Source: Tepidibacillus fermentans
Lineage (GTDB): Bacteria; Bacillota; Bacilli; Tepidibacillales; Tepidibacillaceae
Direction: 5' to 3'
DNA: 64,000 bases
Assembly: GCF_004342885.1 (NCBI RefSeq)
Contig: NZ_SMAB01000001.1
Coordinates: forward strand, 1 to 64,000
Shown here piece by piece: positions 49,260-59,755 of the stretch. The first letter of the stretch is position 1. Each line of letters begins with the position of its first letter. The notes under the pieces were generated by a model that saw only the letters and a program-made list of their open reading frames with translations, did no database searches and was not told the DNA's origin. Position numbers and translations under genes: made by a program.

Positions 49260-50540
49260 TTATTCCTCCTTCTCTTCCCAGACAATTTTTCCGTTGACGA
49301 TTGTCATTACTGGCCATCCCTGTAATTTCCAGCCAAAAAAGGGGGTATTTTTGCCCTTTGATACAAATTGTGTAGGATCGACAGATTGGATTTTTTCTAG
49401 GTCGATGACAGTTATATCCGCAATGCTTCCTTTTTCAATCTTTCCAAGAGTTAATCCTAACAACGAGGCTGGTTTTATGGTTAACGAATCGATGAGTTGT
49501 TCTAATGAGATCAGATGATGTTTTACTAGATTTGTAAACAAAAGAGGAAAGGCGATCTCTAGTCCCACGATGCCAAAAGGAGCTTCTAATAGTCCTTTTC
49601 CTTTTTCTTGTTCTGTATGGGGAGCGTGATCGGTGGCGATCATATCAATCGTCCCGTCTTTTAACCCCTTAATCAAGGCTTGACGATCTTCTTCTGTTCG
49701 TAAGGGAGGATTCATCTTAAATTGTGAATACGGCTCTTTAAGATCATCTTCAGTTAAGACCAGATGATGAGGTGTCACCTCAACTGTGACATTCACCCCT
49801 CTTGCTTTTGCTTCACGGATCAATTCAACAGATCGTTTACTGCTTACATGACATACATGGTAGTGAACACCAGTTATTTCCGCCAAGATTAAATCCCGCG
49901 CTAACTGGATGTACTCTGCTTCTGCGGGTATACCTGGTACTCCCAACTCATTTGCCTTTCTTCCGTCGTGAATGACTCCACCATTAGTAAGGTCAATATC
50001 CTCACAGTGAGCAAGAATGGGTACGCCCAAGGTTTTCGCTATCTCCATGGCCTGTTTCATCAAACCTGACGATTTCACACCTCTTCCATCATCAGAAAAG
50101 CCAACTGCTCCTTTCTCTTTCATCCCAAATAGATCAGCTAATTCTTGTCCTTCTTGTTTCTTTGTAATCGCACCAATCGGTAATACTTTTGCAAAACCTG
50201 CTTGTTCGCTTTTCGTTAGAACATAGGTAATAAGTTCAGCTTGATCGATGACTGGTTTGGTATTTGGCATAGAAGCAATGGTTGTAAACCCACCCTTGAC
50301 TGCTGCTTTTGCCCCTGTCTTGATGGTTTCTTTCTCTTCATATCCTGGTTCACGTAAATGAACATGGACATCGATAAATCCTGGTACAACGATCTTCCCA
50401 CTAGCATAAACAATTTGATCTTCCATCTTAGGGATGATCTCTTCTTTGATTTCCTGAATTACCTCACCTTCAATTAGGATATCTCCCTGAATCCACTGAT
50501 TCCGATACCATACATTTCCTTGTTTGATAATGATTCCCAT
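49260..50540 (-). CDS. pyrC: Dihydroorotase
   Basis: Cyclises carbamoyl-aspartate to dihydroorotate. A class I (multifunctional-type) dihydroorotase with the metal motif DVHVHLREPGYE near residue 58 and ATDHAPHT near residue 305. Length 426. GGAGGG precedes the ATG. Its first 67 bases overlap the end of pyrB in another frame, longer than the usual few-base overlap in this operon. Confidence 0.97.
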   Translation of the reverse strand: MGIIIKQGNVWYRNQWIQGDILIEGEVIQEIKEEIIPKMEDQIVYASGKIVVPGFIDVHVHLREPGYEEKETIKTGAKAAVKGGFTTIASMPNTKPVIDQAELITYVLTKSEQAGFAKVLPIGAITKKQEGQELADLFGMKEKGAVGFSDDGRGVKSSGLMKQAMEIAKTLGVPILAHCEDIDLTNGGVIHDGRKANELGVPGIPAEAEYIQLARDLILAEITGVHYHVCHVSSKRSVELIREAKARGVNVTVEVTPHHLVLTEDDLKEPYSQFKMNPPLRTEEDRQALIKGLKDGTIDMIATDHAPHTEQEKGKGLLEAPFGIVGLEIAFPLLFTNLVKHHLISLEQLIDSLTIKPASLLGLTLGKIEKGSIADITVIDLEKIQSVDPTQFVSKGKNTPFFGWKLQGWPVMTIVNGKIVWEEKEE

Positions 50541-51433
50541 CTTAAATTTCCCTCCAATGCTCGTTCAATAACAGCCATTCGAACCCATACTCCATTATGA
50601 ATTTGTTCAAAGATTTTTGACTGAGGATGATCAACGACTTCATCGTCCATCTCCAATCCGCGATTCACTGGTGCAGGGTGCAAGATGATGGCATGAGGCT
50701 GAAGATATTTTAAACGTTCTCTTGTGAAACCAAATTCTGCTCGATAGCTCTCTTTTGAAGAGATATAGTTCATCTTTTGCCGTTCAAATTGAATTCGTAG
50801 CATCATGACCACATCGGCATTTTGAATCGCTTCATCAATAGGTAGAATCGTTCCTTCTAAAGAATCATCCATCAATGCATCTGGTCCGCTAAAGATCAGC
50901 TGTGCCCCCAACCTTTTTAAAAGTGCCGCATTGGAATGGGCAACACGACTATGGGATATGTCACCGATGATGACGATTCTAAGCCCTTTTACTGTGTGAA
51001 AATATTTACGAATGGTATATAAATCTAATAATGCTTGAGTGGGATGTTCAATCCTTCCTTCACCAGCATTAATAATTTTTAGAGATACTTTTTCAGATAG
51101 CTTCCTTAGTAACCCTTCTTCAGAAATTCGAATCACTGCTGCCTCTACTCCTTGTGATTCAAGTGTTCTTAACGTATCTAACAGCGACTCTCCCTTTATG
51201 ATACTCGATACACTTTGTTGAAACTGAAGAACTTCTGCTCCTAACCGTTTTTCTGCGATCTCAAAGGAGAAACGTGTTCTTGTACTTGGTTCCAAAAACA
51301 GATTCGCAACAAAACGATTTTGAAACTGTGGACGTATAAATGGATGATATTGTTCATAATATTTCGCTCTATGAATGATTTTTTCTATCTCGTCATTGGT
51401 TAAATCATCAATACTTAACAGATGTTGACCCAT
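50474..51433 (-). CDS. pyrB: Aspartate carbamoyltransferase catalytic subunit
   Basis: Joins carbamoyl phosphate to aspartate. The carbamoyl-phosphate site is FLEPSTRTRFSF near residue 48; HPTQALLDLY near residue 130 and HPAPVNRGLEMDDEV near residue 260 are also present. The 319 residues include a C-terminal extension of some 15 residues over the B. subtilis protein (304), which lies within the start of pyrC. No regulatory subunit (pyrI) is present. Confidence 0.97.
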   Translation of the reverse strand: MGQHLLSIDDLTNDEIEKIIHRAKYYEQYHPFIRPQFQNRFVANLFLEPSTRTRFSFEIAEKRLGAEVLQFQQSVSSIIKGESLLDTLRTLESQGVEAAVIRISEEGLLRKLSEKVSLKIINAGEGRIEHPTQALLDLYTIRKYFHTVKGLRIVIIGDISHSRVAHSNAALLKRLGAQLIFSGPDALMDDSLEGTILPIDEAIQNADVVMMLRIQFERQKMNYISSKESYRAEFGFTRERLKYLQPHAIILHPAPVNRGLEMDDEVVDHPQSKIFEQIHNGVWVRMAVIERALEGNLRWESLSNKEMYGIGISGFREIS

Positions 51434-51477
51434 TTTCTCTCACTCCCTACATGGACTTATATCCTACATCAAAGCAT

Positions 51478-51668
51478 AAAAAAAGATCTTCTTACGGTTG
51501 GTAAGAAGATCCTCAGACACACATACTTATTCCATTTTTCACTCGATGTTTTACTTTCACGTTTTTAGACAGAAGGAAAGATATGATGATCCTAATCGCA
51601 CATCAATCGAGTAAAAATGGGAATATGACTATAAGATGAAGAACCTTACCAGCCTCTCTGGACTGCTT
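51478..51668 (-). promoter_or_regulatory. PyrR attenuator between pyrP and pyrB
   Basis: The minus strand reads CAGTCCAGAGAGGCTGG (51664-51648 region), the PyrR-binding anti-antiterminator loop. An antiterminator stem can form between 51601-51620 and 51532-51548. A strong terminator follows (GATCTTCTTAC 51485-51495 with its complement 51501-51511, then a U-run to 51478). UMP-bound PyrR would favour the terminator. It fills most of the gap between the genes. Confidence 0.92.
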
Positions 51669-51737
51669 TAAAGTTTCTTTTGTTTTCATTTATGAACAAG
51701 GTGTCATTCTGCCTCCTTGGGTTTTAGCTTTTTTCAC

Positions 51738-53069
51738 TTATAAACTTTCTTTTACTGTTTTTGCATTGAGCGAGCGTTGTGTCCTGACATCTATCTCATC
51801 AGCTTCTATTTCAATTTCTACTTGCTGATTCTTTGGTAATACGAGGTTAAGAATCACGCCGATAATCGTTGCCAAAGCCATTCCTTCAATATCTACATGA
51901 ATTCCTTTTAAATGAAGAGCTGCATTTCCGACACCGATCACCATAATAACAGAAGAGATGACAAGGTTTCGTTTATCACTATAATCAATGCCATTTTCTA
52001 CTAACATTCTTAGACCCGCTGAGGCAATGATTCCAAATAAGAGAATGGATACCCCACCCATTACTGGCGTTGGTATTGTCGTGATTAATGCTCCTAATTT
52101 TCCAATAAAGGCAAAGCTCATCGCGAAGATTGCAGCTCCTGCAATAACAAATATACTGTATACACGGGTTATTGCCATTACACCAATGTTTTCCCCATAT
52201 GTGGTGTTAGGAGGTCCACCAATTAGTGCAGCAATTGAAGTTGCTACCCCATCTCCAAGAATCGACCGATGTAATCCGGGGTCCTTCACCAAATCTCGAT
52301 CCATAATGCTTCCCGTTACCATTAAATGCCCAATGTGTTCCGTAATTGTTACTAAGGCTACTGGTGCCATAATAATTGCCGCTTTCCATGAAAACTCAGG
52401 TGTTGTAAATGTAGGGATTGCAAACCATGGGGCTTCATAAACCTTGGTTAAATCCACGATACCAGCTAATAATGAGATGATATATCCACCAATAATTCCT
52501 AGTAGAATTGGTATTACACCCAAGAACCCACGAAACACAGTACTTGCTACCACGGCAATGGATAGAGTAGCTAAGGCAATTAAAAAGTGTTTTAATGAAT
52601 AAACCGTTTGCCCGTTCACAGTGACATTCATCGCCATATCAACAGCGACAGTGGCTAGACCTAATCCGATTACAATAACCACAGAGCCAATGACGACTGG
52701 TGGTAAAATTTTATGAATCCAATCAGAACCAAATTTGAAGATAATTAATGCAACAATGGCATAGATAATACCTGCAAAAAACGATCCAAACATCGCTGCC
52801 CCCATTCCATCCGCTTTTGACACGCTGATAATTGGAGCGATAAAAGCAAAGGATGACCCTAGATAGGCTGGAATTTTACCCTTTGTGATAATCAAATAGG
52901 CTAATGTTCCGATACCACTTGAAAGAAGTGCGACAGATGGATTTAACCCTGTTAATATTGGAACTAAAATCGTTGCACCAAACATTGCAAACAAATGTTG
53001 AAAACTCAGTGGAATCCATCTTAAAAGATTAGGCATTTCATTCACATCTAATACAGGTTTTTTACTCAT
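51738..53069 (-). CDS. pyrP: Uracil permease
   Basis: A nucleobase:cation symporter-2 (NCS2/UraA) protein of 443 residues with about 14 membrane segments. FAMFGATILVP near the N-terminus and the later MAITRVYSIFVIAGAAIF and TPVMGGVSILLFGIIA are family landmarks. Start 53069 (MSKKPVLDV) is chosen because GAGGAGG precedes it; the open frame extends upstream through the attenuator, which is not coding. Located between two PyrR attenuators, as in B. subtilis. Confidence 0.95.
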   Translation of the reverse strand: MSKKPVLDVNEMPNLLRWIPLSFQHLFAMFGATILVPILTGLNPSVALLSSGIGTLAYLIITKGKIPAYLGSSFAFIAPIISVSKADGMGAAMFGSFFAGIIYAIVALIIFKFGSDWIHKILPPVVIGSVVIVIGLGLATVAVDMAMNVTVNGQTVYSLKHFLIALATLSIAVVASTVFRGFLGVIPILLGIIGGYIISLLAGIVDLTKVYEAPWFAIPTFTTPEFSWKAAIIMAPVALVTITEHIGHLMVTGSIMDRDLVKDPGLHRSILGDGVATSIAALIGGPPNTTYGENIGVMAITRVYSIFVIAGAAIFAMSFAFIGKLGALITTIPTPVMGGVSILLFGIIASAGLRMLVENGIDYSDKRNLVISSVIMVIGVGNAALHLKGIHVDIEGMALATIIGVILNLVLPKNQQVEIEIEADEIDVRTQRSLNAKTVKESL

Positions 53070-53152
53070 TTTTTCCTCCTCTTTCTTTCTCATTAACTTT
53101 GTCTTGTCTGCATTCGGTTTGTCAGAGGTTTTTTTATTAGATTTTTCTCTAC

Positions 53153-53253
53153 AAAAAAAACCTCTTTTCGAGGCGAAAGAGGTTCGTTCGCAGGGTGTGT
53201 TTTTCAACTATTCCCTTGCGATTTGAACCCTTGCCAGCCTCTCTGGACTGATT
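53153..53253 (-). promoter_or_regulatory. PyrR attenuator between pyrR and pyrP
   Basis: The PyrR-binding loop CAGTCCAGAGAGGCTGG is on the minus strand at 53250-53234, immediately after the pyrR stop. The terminator hairpin uses CCTCTTT/AAAGAGG (53161-53182) and is followed by eight U residues at 53160-53153. Same design as the other two copies. Confidence 0.9.
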
Positions 53254-53802
<549 letters not shown>

Positions 53803-53843
53803 TCACACCTCCTTTAGATCGATTTCTTGGTGACCGCATAAAA

Positions 53844-53940
53844 AATGCTTTTGCCATGAGAGGCAAAAGCTTTTGATGATAGGACTATACATTATCCCTT
53901 ATGATCCGATCACCTTTTCAGCCTCTCTGGACTGACTTAA
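53844..53940 (-). promoter_or_regulatory. PyrR attenuator in the pyr operon leader
   Basis: CAGTCCAGAGAGGCTGA (minus strand, 53935-53919) is the PyrR-binding loop. The terminator is GCTTTTGCC with its complement around a short loop (53848-53871), followed by A then a U-run. It lies between the operon promoter and pyrR. Confidence 0.9.
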
Positions 53941-53962
53941 AGGAACTTCAATTGTCATCATT

Positions 53963-53991
53963 ATTATCATCTATCTATACGGATATGTCAA
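53963..53991 (-). promoter_or_regulatory. Sigma-A promoter of the pyr operon
   Basis: On the minus strand TTGACA (53991-53986) and GATAAT (53968-53963) are separated by exactly 17 bases, a near-consensus vegetative promoter directly upstream of the leader attenuator. Confidence 0.8.
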
Positions 53992-54003
53992 ACCTTTTTT
54001 AAC

Positions 54004-54040
54004 TAGGTTTGTATATTCCTACGCGCTCCATCGAGTTCCA
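54004..54040. repeat. Dispersed repeat, copy D (half-copy)
   Basis: AGGTTTGTATATTCC followed by TACGCGCTCCATCGAG matches the left half of the repeat family with a few changes. It begins next to the rluD-type stop codon (54041) and has no clear right arm; AAACC at 53991-53995 may be a remnant of the opposite end. Confidence 0.6.
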
Positions 54041-54970
54041 TTAATGTTTTGTTCTCAACTGTTCTAACAAACGATCCATATCTTCAGGCAGTTCTGAATC
54101 AAATTCTAAATACTCTCCTGTACGTGGATGTTCAAACCCCAACACCTTAGCATGTAAAGCCTGTCCATCAATATTCAATGTTCTCTTCGGGCCATACAGT
54201 GGATCTCCAACTAATGGATGACCAATATATTGCATATGTACACGTATTTGATGCGTTCTACCCGTTTCTAATTTGCATTCGATTAAGGTATAACCTTCAA
54301 ACCGTTCTTTCACGATAAAATGAGTAACAGCATGTTTACTATTTTTATGAACGACAGCCATTTTTTTTCGATCTTTGGGATCTCGACCAATTGGCGCGTC
54401 CACAGTCCCAAGATCGTGAGGAATGTTTCCGTGAACTAATGCTACATACACACGATGAACGATATGATCTTTGAGTTGACGAGCTAAAGATTCATGGGCT
54501 AAATCATTTTTCGCCACCATGATTAAGCCTGAAGTATCCTTATCAATCCGATGAACGATACCAGGTCTTAGCACACCATTTATCCCTGATAGATCTTTTA
54601 TATGATAAAGGAGAGCATTGACCAAAGTTCCTGAATAATGGCCAGGTGCTGGATGAACAACAAGGCCTCTTGGTTTGTTAATGACAACTACATCCTGATC
54701 TTGATAGACGATATCTAGTGGTATATTTTCAGGTTCGATTTCTAAATCCTTTTGTGGAGGAATTTTTACTACAATCTCATCCTCTTCATTTACCTTGTAA
54801 TTGGCCTTTACTTCTTTCTCATTTACCGTTACATGTCCTTCTTTAATCCATTGTTGAATCTGTGATCTTGACCATTCCGCAAATTGCTCAACTAAAAATT
54901 TATCGATCCGTTCTCCTGCGTGATCAGAATCAATCGTCCATTCGTATTTCTCAAACCTTTCCACATTCAT
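54041..54970 (-). CDS. RluA/RluD family pseudouridine synthase (YlyB-type)
   Basis: Isomerises uridines in 23S rRNA or tRNA. An N-terminal S4 RNA-binding domain (AGERIDKFLVEQFAEWSRSQIQQWI) is followed by the catalytic domain with the active-site Asp in HRIDKDTSGLIMVAK near residue 140. Length 309. Located between lspA and pyrR, as B. subtilis ylyB. The exact target uridine is not predictable. Confidence 0.94.
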   Translation of the reverse strand: MNVERFEKYEWTIDSDHAGERIDKFLVEQFAEWSRSQIQQWIKEGHVTVNEKEVKANYKVNEEDEIVVKIPPQKDLEIEPENIPLDIVYQDQDVVVINKPRGLVVHPAPGHYSGTLVNALLYHIKDLSGINGVLRPGIVHRIDKDTSGLIMVAKNDLAHESLARQLKDHIVHRVYVALVHGNIPHDLGTVDAPIGRDPKDRKKMAVVHKNSKHAVTHFIVKERFEGYTLIECKLETGRTHQIRVHMQYIGHPLVGDPLYGPKRTLNIDGQALHAKVLGFEHPRTGEYLEFDSELPEDMDRLLEQLRTKH

Positions 54971-54983
54971 TTCTCCATTTCTA

Positions 54984-55427
54984 CTAAACTGATTTTGTAA
55001 AAAATAGTTCCCAAATAACGAAAATCACTCCGATTGTAATTGCAGAATCAGCAATATTAAAGATCGCAAAATTAATAATTCGAACATCAATAAAATCGAT
55101 CACTTCACCGGTTAAAACACGATCGATTAGATTCCCAATCGCTCCACCTAAAATTAATGCTAAACCTAATGCGAATAACTTTTGTGTATATCGAATTTGC
55201 CAAATATAATAAACTAAGAAAATCACTACAACTAAAGTTAAAATAATAAAAAAAACACGTTGATTTTGTAAAATACTAAAAGCAGCACCTCGATTACGAG
55301 TGGATGTAATATGAAACCAACCTTCGATTAATGGGATACTCTCATACAAAGCCATGTTATGTACAACCATCCATTTACTTAGTTGATCAATAAGTACAAC
55401 GACGAATGAGACGATATAGTATAACAA
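54984..55427 (-). CDS. lspA: Lipoprotein signal peptidase (signal peptidase II)
   Basis: A membrane aspartic protease that cleaves signal peptides from prolipoproteins such as the OpuAC protein in this window. Catalytic Asp residues lie in GNLIDR and FNIADS; four membrane helices are evident. I choose the TTG at 55427, because GAGGAGGA precedes it and the N-terminus LLYYIVSFVVVLIDQLSKW matches B. subtilis MLYYMIALLIIAADQLTKW. Length 147 residues. Confidence 0.94.
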   Translation of the reverse strand: MLYYIVSFVVVLIDQLSKWMVVHNMALYESIPLIEGWFHITSTRNRGAAFSILQNQRVFFIILTLVVVIFLVYYIWQIRYTQKLFALGLALILGGAIGNLIDRVLTGEVIDFIDVRIINFAIFNIADSAITIGVIFVIWELFFTKSV

Positions 55428-55553
55428 TATCGGTTCCTCCTCTGTTTTTTCTCTTGCCAATTGTAGCATAGTATTGATTAAAATCACAACTTATGCGACT
55501 ATTTTACCAGTAGTATTCAATTATAAATTCTGTTTTTCTGAACATTTTAACCA

Positions 55554-55590
55554 GAAAAAAGTCCCCTTTTTCTTGCTTAGGGGACTTAAA
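55554..55590 (-). terminator. Terminator after the yteA-type gene
   Basis: AAGTCCCC and GGGGACTT (55580-55587 and 55559-55566) pair with a 13-base loop, followed by a U-run on the minus strand (55560-55555). It lies just past the yteA-type stop. Confidence 0.8.
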
Positions 55591-55598
55591 AATTTTAT

Positions 55599-56339
55599 TT
55601 ATTTTTCATTTTCATTTTTATCATCGATATGAATTTCTGCGATTCCTTCTTCACCTTCATGACTCTTTATGTACGCCTCATAGACTTCATTTCGTACAAC
55701 ATCTATATGGTCAACACTTGGGCTTCCTGTGATATCTGTAACAAGAAAACCCTCTATCTGATCCACATATCCATCAGGCTCATCACTTTCAATCCAAGTA
55801 TGGTTATAATCCATCGCATTTGCAAAATAATCAGCGGAATTGGATGTACCATAACGGGCCACAGTTTGCCATGCATCCTCGCCATCAAACTCTGTCTCAT
55901 TCACCTTTCCATCAAAGCTTGTTCTTCCAAATGGGGGCCTCAGGAATTGTTCCTCTATTGGACGTTGGATGGAGATCTCGTTATTTGTTTGATGCTTTAT
56001 ACAATATTTCGCATAAGGGATTGCTTCTAACCGTTCTTTTGGAATCTCTTGATGACAAGTTACGCAATAACCATATGTTCCATTTTCAAAGCGTTGTAAT
56101 GCTTCATCCACTAAATCAAGAATATGCCGTTCATTTTCTTGTAATGCGATGTCTTTTCCACGTTCAAATACTTCTGTTCCAATATCGGCTGGATGATTAT
56201 CATAACTCGTTAATTCTCCAATCGAATCATTCAGATTCTCATCTAAGCCAAAGCTATTGTTCACTTGGAACTGGTGTAGAATTGAATTTCTTTCTGCGAG
56301 TAATAATTCCTTAAAATGTGCCAAGTCCTTTTTATCCAT
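55599..56339 (-). CDS. YteA family sporulation protein (TraR/DksA zinc finger)
   Basis: A 246-residue protein with an N-terminal coiled-coil helix pair (LAHFKELLLAERNSILHQF) and the DksA-type signature ALQRFENGTYGYCVTCHQEIPKERLEAIPYAKYCIKHQ (broken here: NGTYGYCVTC then RLEAIPYAKYCIKH). The expected fourth zinc Cys is His (CIKH). In B. subtilis the YteA/YlyA family is linked to sporulation, and ylyA lies between ileS and lspA, which is this position. The start at 56339 (MDKKDLAHF) follows GAGGTG. The C-terminal 130 residues are acidic and of unknown role. Confidence 0.88.
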   Translation of the reverse strand: MDKKDLAHFKELLLAERNSILHQFQVNNSFGLDENLNDSIGELTSYDNHPADIGTEVFERGKDIALQENERHILDLVDEALQRFENGTYGYCVTCHQEIPKERLEAIPYAKYCIKHQTNNEISIQRPIEEQFLRPPFGRTSFDGKVNETEFDGEDAWQTVARYGTSNSADYFANAMDYNHTWIESDEPDGYVDQIEGFLVTDITGSPSVDHIDVVRNEVYEAYIKSHEGEEGIAEIHIDDKNENEK

Positions 56340-56358
56340 CAATAAAAACACCTCTTTT

Positions 56359-56763
56359 TCACCGAAAACTTCGATCCATATTTAATTGTGCTTGAACAAT
56401 TTTTACGATATCTGCTATATAATCCCCTATAATCGGCAAATTTAATGCACCCAATCTTTGTAAAATATAAATAATCGTTGCCGCAAACACTGTAAATCCT
56501 AAAGCAATCCCAATTCCTCGAGCAATTCCTGAAACAAGATTTAATATAAATAAACGTCGAGGTCGATTCAATAATGCAACATAATCGGCAATCTGAACTC
56601 GCTCTAGTTGAACCCCTAATTCGTCAACCTTCTTTCCAATCCATTCTAAAGAATAGTGCTTTTCCTCGTTCCTATTCTTTTCAACATCGTTTATTTCAGC
56701 ATCTTTTATTTCATTTACGTCTTTTAGATCTTTGTCACCATTATTGCGAGGCTTATCGTTCAT
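56359..56763 (-). CDS. DUF5665 domain-containing membrane protein
   Basis: A 134-residue protein. The N-terminal third is polar and charged (MNDKPRNNGDKDLKDVNE), followed by a conserved DUF5665 region (RVQIADYVALLNRPRRLFILN) and one membrane segment (GIARGIGIALGFTVFAATIIYIL). The start at 56763 follows AGGAGGTAGGGAG. No function is known. It lies between ileS and the yteA-type gene. Confidence 0.78.
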   Translation of the reverse strand: MNDKPRNNGDKDLKDVNEIKDAEINDVEKNRNEEKHYSLEWIGKKVDELGVQLERVQIADYVALLNRPRRLFILNLVSGIARGIGIALGFTVFAATIIYILQRLGALNLPIIGDYIADIVKIVQAQLNMDRSFR

Positions 56764-56880
56764 CTCCCTACCTCCTATGTCATTATCCATAGTTTACGCA
56801 TTTTTACCATATCTACACATGCAGGAACAAAATTTGCTCAATAATAAGAACAAAAAGAAAAAACTTGGCATGATAACACA

Positions 56881-56914
56881 AAAAAGCTTAGGACACGGAT
56901 ATCCTAAGCTTTTA
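56881..56914 (-). terminator. Terminator after ileS
   Basis: AAAAGCTTAGGA and TCCTAAGCTTTT (56882-56893, 56902-56913) are perfectly complementary with an eight-base loop, ending in U residues on the minus strand. It lies 17 bases past ileS. Confidence 0.8.
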
Positions 56915-56929
56915 TTATTGTCGATTCAC

Positions 56930-59698
56930 TTACTCTGCAACTAAATGACTGTAATGTTTCTCTACAATATCTGCACAACTTGGGCAGAGTTCTTCATGTT
57001 TCTTACCAACCTCTGGGCTTACTACCCAACAACGTTGACACTTCTCTCCTTCCGCAGGCTGAACTAGAACGCTAATCCCTTCTAGTTGCATTGCTTCTGC
57101 TGGAGCTACATGTTCATGGACATATACTTGGGAAACGATAAATAACTTATCTAACTCATCAAATTGACTTAGAAGCTCCGCAACTTCTTTAGAAGGATAG
57201 ATGTTCACCGCTGCTTGTAAGGAATGACCAATGACTTTATCTTTTCTTGCCACTTCTAAGGCTTTTAAGACTTCGTCACGAACGTTTAAGAATTGATTCC
57301 ATTTTACCATTAATTTTTGATCAACTTCAATATGGGACCAATTAGGCATTTCTGTTAATTGAACACTGATCTCCTCAATACTAGGAATATACTTCCATAC
57401 TTCATCAGCAGTATGTGGAAGGATTGGTGCAATTAGTTTTACCAAGGCCAATAACACTTCATAAAGTACCGTTTGTGCGGCCTTTCTTGAAGGAGAGTGC
57501 ATCGGTTCAATGTAAAGACGATCCTTAATAATATCTAAGTAGAATGCACTCATATCGACAGTACAGAAGTTATGAATCGACTGATAAACAGTATGGAACT
57601 CATACTCATCATACGCTTTGATCGCTTTTTCAATGAGTTGCTTTGTTTTCATCATAGCAAATTTATCCAACTCATTCATTTTTTCAAGTGGTACAGGATC
57701 TTTTTTAGGATCAAACCCTTCTAAATTACCGACTAAGAAACGCAGAGTGTTGCGAATCTTACGATAAACTTCTGAGATCTGTTTCAAAATATTATCAGAA
57801 ATGCGTACATCTGCTTGGTAGTCAACCGATGCTACCCATAAACGAAGAATATCTGCTCCTAATTGATCCATAATCTTTTGGGGAACAATCACGTTTCCTA
57901 ATGATTTGGACATTTTTCTACCTTCGCCATCTAATGTAAAGCCATGGCTTAATACCGCCTTGTAAGGTGCTTTTCCTGTTACTGCAACACTTGTTGATAG
58001 TGAAGAGTTAAACCAACCACGATATTGGTCAGAACCTTCGAGATAGAGATCAGCTGGACGACGAAGTTCTTCTCGTTGATCAAGGACACCTTCATGACTA
58101 GATCCAGAGTCAAACCAAACATCCATAATATCGGTTTCTTTGCGGAAATGTGTTCCACCACAGGATGGACATGTTGTTCCCTCTGGCATCAATTCACTCG
58201 CTTCCCTTGCGAACCAAACATTGGTTCCTTCTTTTTCCACCAGTTTGATTAAATGATTGATGGTATCATCATTCAGAATCGTTTCTCCACAATCCTGACA
58301 ATAGAAAATTGGAATCGGCACACCCCAAATCCGTTGACGGGAAATACACCAATCTCCACGATCAGCGATCATATTGTGAAGACGTTGCTCACCCCAATGT
58401 GGTACCCATTTCACATTTTTAATTTCATCCAACATTTGTTGGCGAATCTTATCAATAGAAGCAAACCATTGCTCTGTCGCACGAAAAATCACCGGTTGCT
58501 TAGAACGCCAATCATGAGGATATTGGTGTTTGATAAAACCAAGTTTTAACAATTTGCCAGCTTCATCTAGCTTCTTCGTGACTTCTTTGTTGGCATCCTC
58601 ATAGAACATCCCTTCAAAACCTGGGGCTTCTTTCGTGAACTTCCCTTGATCATCAATCGGCGATAAGACATCAAGGCCATATTTTTGACCAACATAGAAG
58701 TCATCTTCCCCGTGCCCAGGTGCAGTATGAACACAACCCGTACCAGCATCTAATGTGACATGTTCACCTAGCATCACTAAAGATGTGCGATCATAGAATG
58801 GATGTTTCGCTAAGATACCTTCTAATTCTTCCCCTTTGAATTCTTGAAGGATTTCAACTTCTTCAAAGCCAACTTCCGCTTTCACATGATCTAATAACTC
58901 TTTTGCAACAAGGTATTGTTGGTTGTTCGCATTAAAAAGAACATATTGATATTCGGGATGGAGCGAAATTCCTAGGTTCGCAGGAATTGTCCATGGCGTT
59001 GTGGTCCAAATCACGATATTCGAACCTTCTGGTAGTTTACCTTTTCCATCTACCACTTCAAATGCCACATAAATAGATGCTGATTTTTTCTCTTTGTACT
59101 CAATCTCCGCTTCAGCCAATGCAGACTCTGATGATGGTGACCAATAAACAGGCTTTAATCCTTTATAGATTAAACCTTTTTTCGCCATCTCACCGAAGAC
59201 TCGAAGTTGTCTAGCTTCATATTCCGGTTTTAAGGTGATATACGGGTTGTCAAAATCACCGCGTACTCCTAGTCGTTTAAACTGACTTTTTTGCTTTTCT
59301 ACATAAGAAAGAGCATAATCCCGACACATGTTTCGGAACTCGATTGGTCCAATTTCATGACGGTTGATTTTTTGCGTCTTGATAATTGCATGTTCGATCG
59401 GCAAACCATGTGTATCCCAGCCAGGAACATACGGGGCATCATATCCTTGCATCGTTTTAAAACGCACGATAAAGTCTTTTAATACCTTATTCAAGGCATG
59501 ACCGATATGGATATCCCCGTTTGCATAAGGAGGTCCATCATGAAGGATAAACTTTGGTTTTCCTTTTTGTTTTTCTTGAACCATGTGATAGATATCGATT
59601 TCATCCCACCATTTTTGGATTTCTGGTTCTTTGTTAGGTAGGTTACCTCGCATTGGAAATTCGGTCTTTAATAGATTTAATGTGTTTGTATAATCCAC
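56930..59698 (-). CDS. ileS: Isoleucyl-tRNA synthetase
   Basis: Charges tRNA-Ile and edits valine. The 922 residues contain the HIGH motif (HIGH in [15 protein letters not shown], near residue 66), the KMSKS motif ([10 protein letters not shown] near residue 595) and the editing domain between them. A C-terminal zinc finger is [22 protein letters not shown], split as CxxC ... CxxC. Start is GTG after AAGGAG. A T-box leader controls it. The zinc-finger type and length mark the bacterial IleS1 form. Confidence 0.97.
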   Translation of the reverse strand: MDYTNTLNLLKTEFPMRGNLPNKEPEIQKWWDEIDIYHMVQEKQKGKPKFILHDGPPYANGDIHIGHALNKVLKDFIVRFKTMQGYDAPYVPGWDTHGLPIEHAIIKTQKINRHEIGPIEFRNMCRDYALSYVEKQKSQFKRLGVRGDFDNPYITLKPEYEARQLRVFGEMAKKGLIYKGLKPVYWSPSSESALAEAEIEYKEKKSASIYVAFEVVDGKGKLPEGSNIVIWTTTPWTIPANLGISLHPEYQYVLFNANNQQYLVAKELLDHVKAEVGFEEVEILQEFKGEELEGILAKHPFYDRTSLVMLGEHVTLDAGTGCVHTAPGHGEDDFYVGQKYGLDVLSPIDDQGKFTKEAPGFEGMFYEDANKEVTKKLDEAGKLLKLGFIKHQYPHDWRSKQPVIFRATEQWFASIDKIRQQMLDEIKNVKWVPHWGEQRLHNMIADRGDWCISRQRIWGVPIPIFYCQDCGETILNDDTINHLIKLVEKEGTNVWFAREASELMPEGTTCPSCGGTHFRKETDIMDVWFDSGSSHEGVLDQREELRRPADLYLEGSDQYRGWFNSSLSTSVAVTGKAPYKAVLSHGFTLDGEGRKMSKSLGNVIVPQKIMDQLGADILRLWVASVDYQADVRISDNILKQISEVYRKIRNTLRFLVGNLEGFDPKKDPVPLEKMNELDKFAMMKTKQLIEKAIKAYDEYEFHTVYQSIHNFCTVDMSAFYLDIIKDRLYIEPMHSPSRKAAQTVLYEVLLALVKLIAPILPHTADEVWKYIPSIEEISVQLTEMPNWSHIEVDQKLMVKWNQFLNVRDEVLKALEVARKDKVIGHSLQAAVNIYPSKEVAELLSQFDELDKLFIVSQVYVHEHVAPAEAMQLEGISVLVQPAEGEKCQRCWVVSPEVGKKHEELCPSCADIVEKHYSHLVAE

Positions 59699-59755
59699 CC
59701 TTCTTCACTCCTTACCATTTATTGATTATCTATTGGATTGAACAAGTCAATAAAA

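Noticed and set aside
51988-52440. A 150-codon plus-strand frame opposite pyrP
   Set aside because: Long because it is opposite hydrophobic codons of a membrane protein; no family resemblance and no ribosome-binding site.
55629-56314. Two long plus-strand frames opposite the yteA-type gene
   Set aside because: Antisense to a gene with clear zinc-finger and sporulation-family motifs; no start signals.
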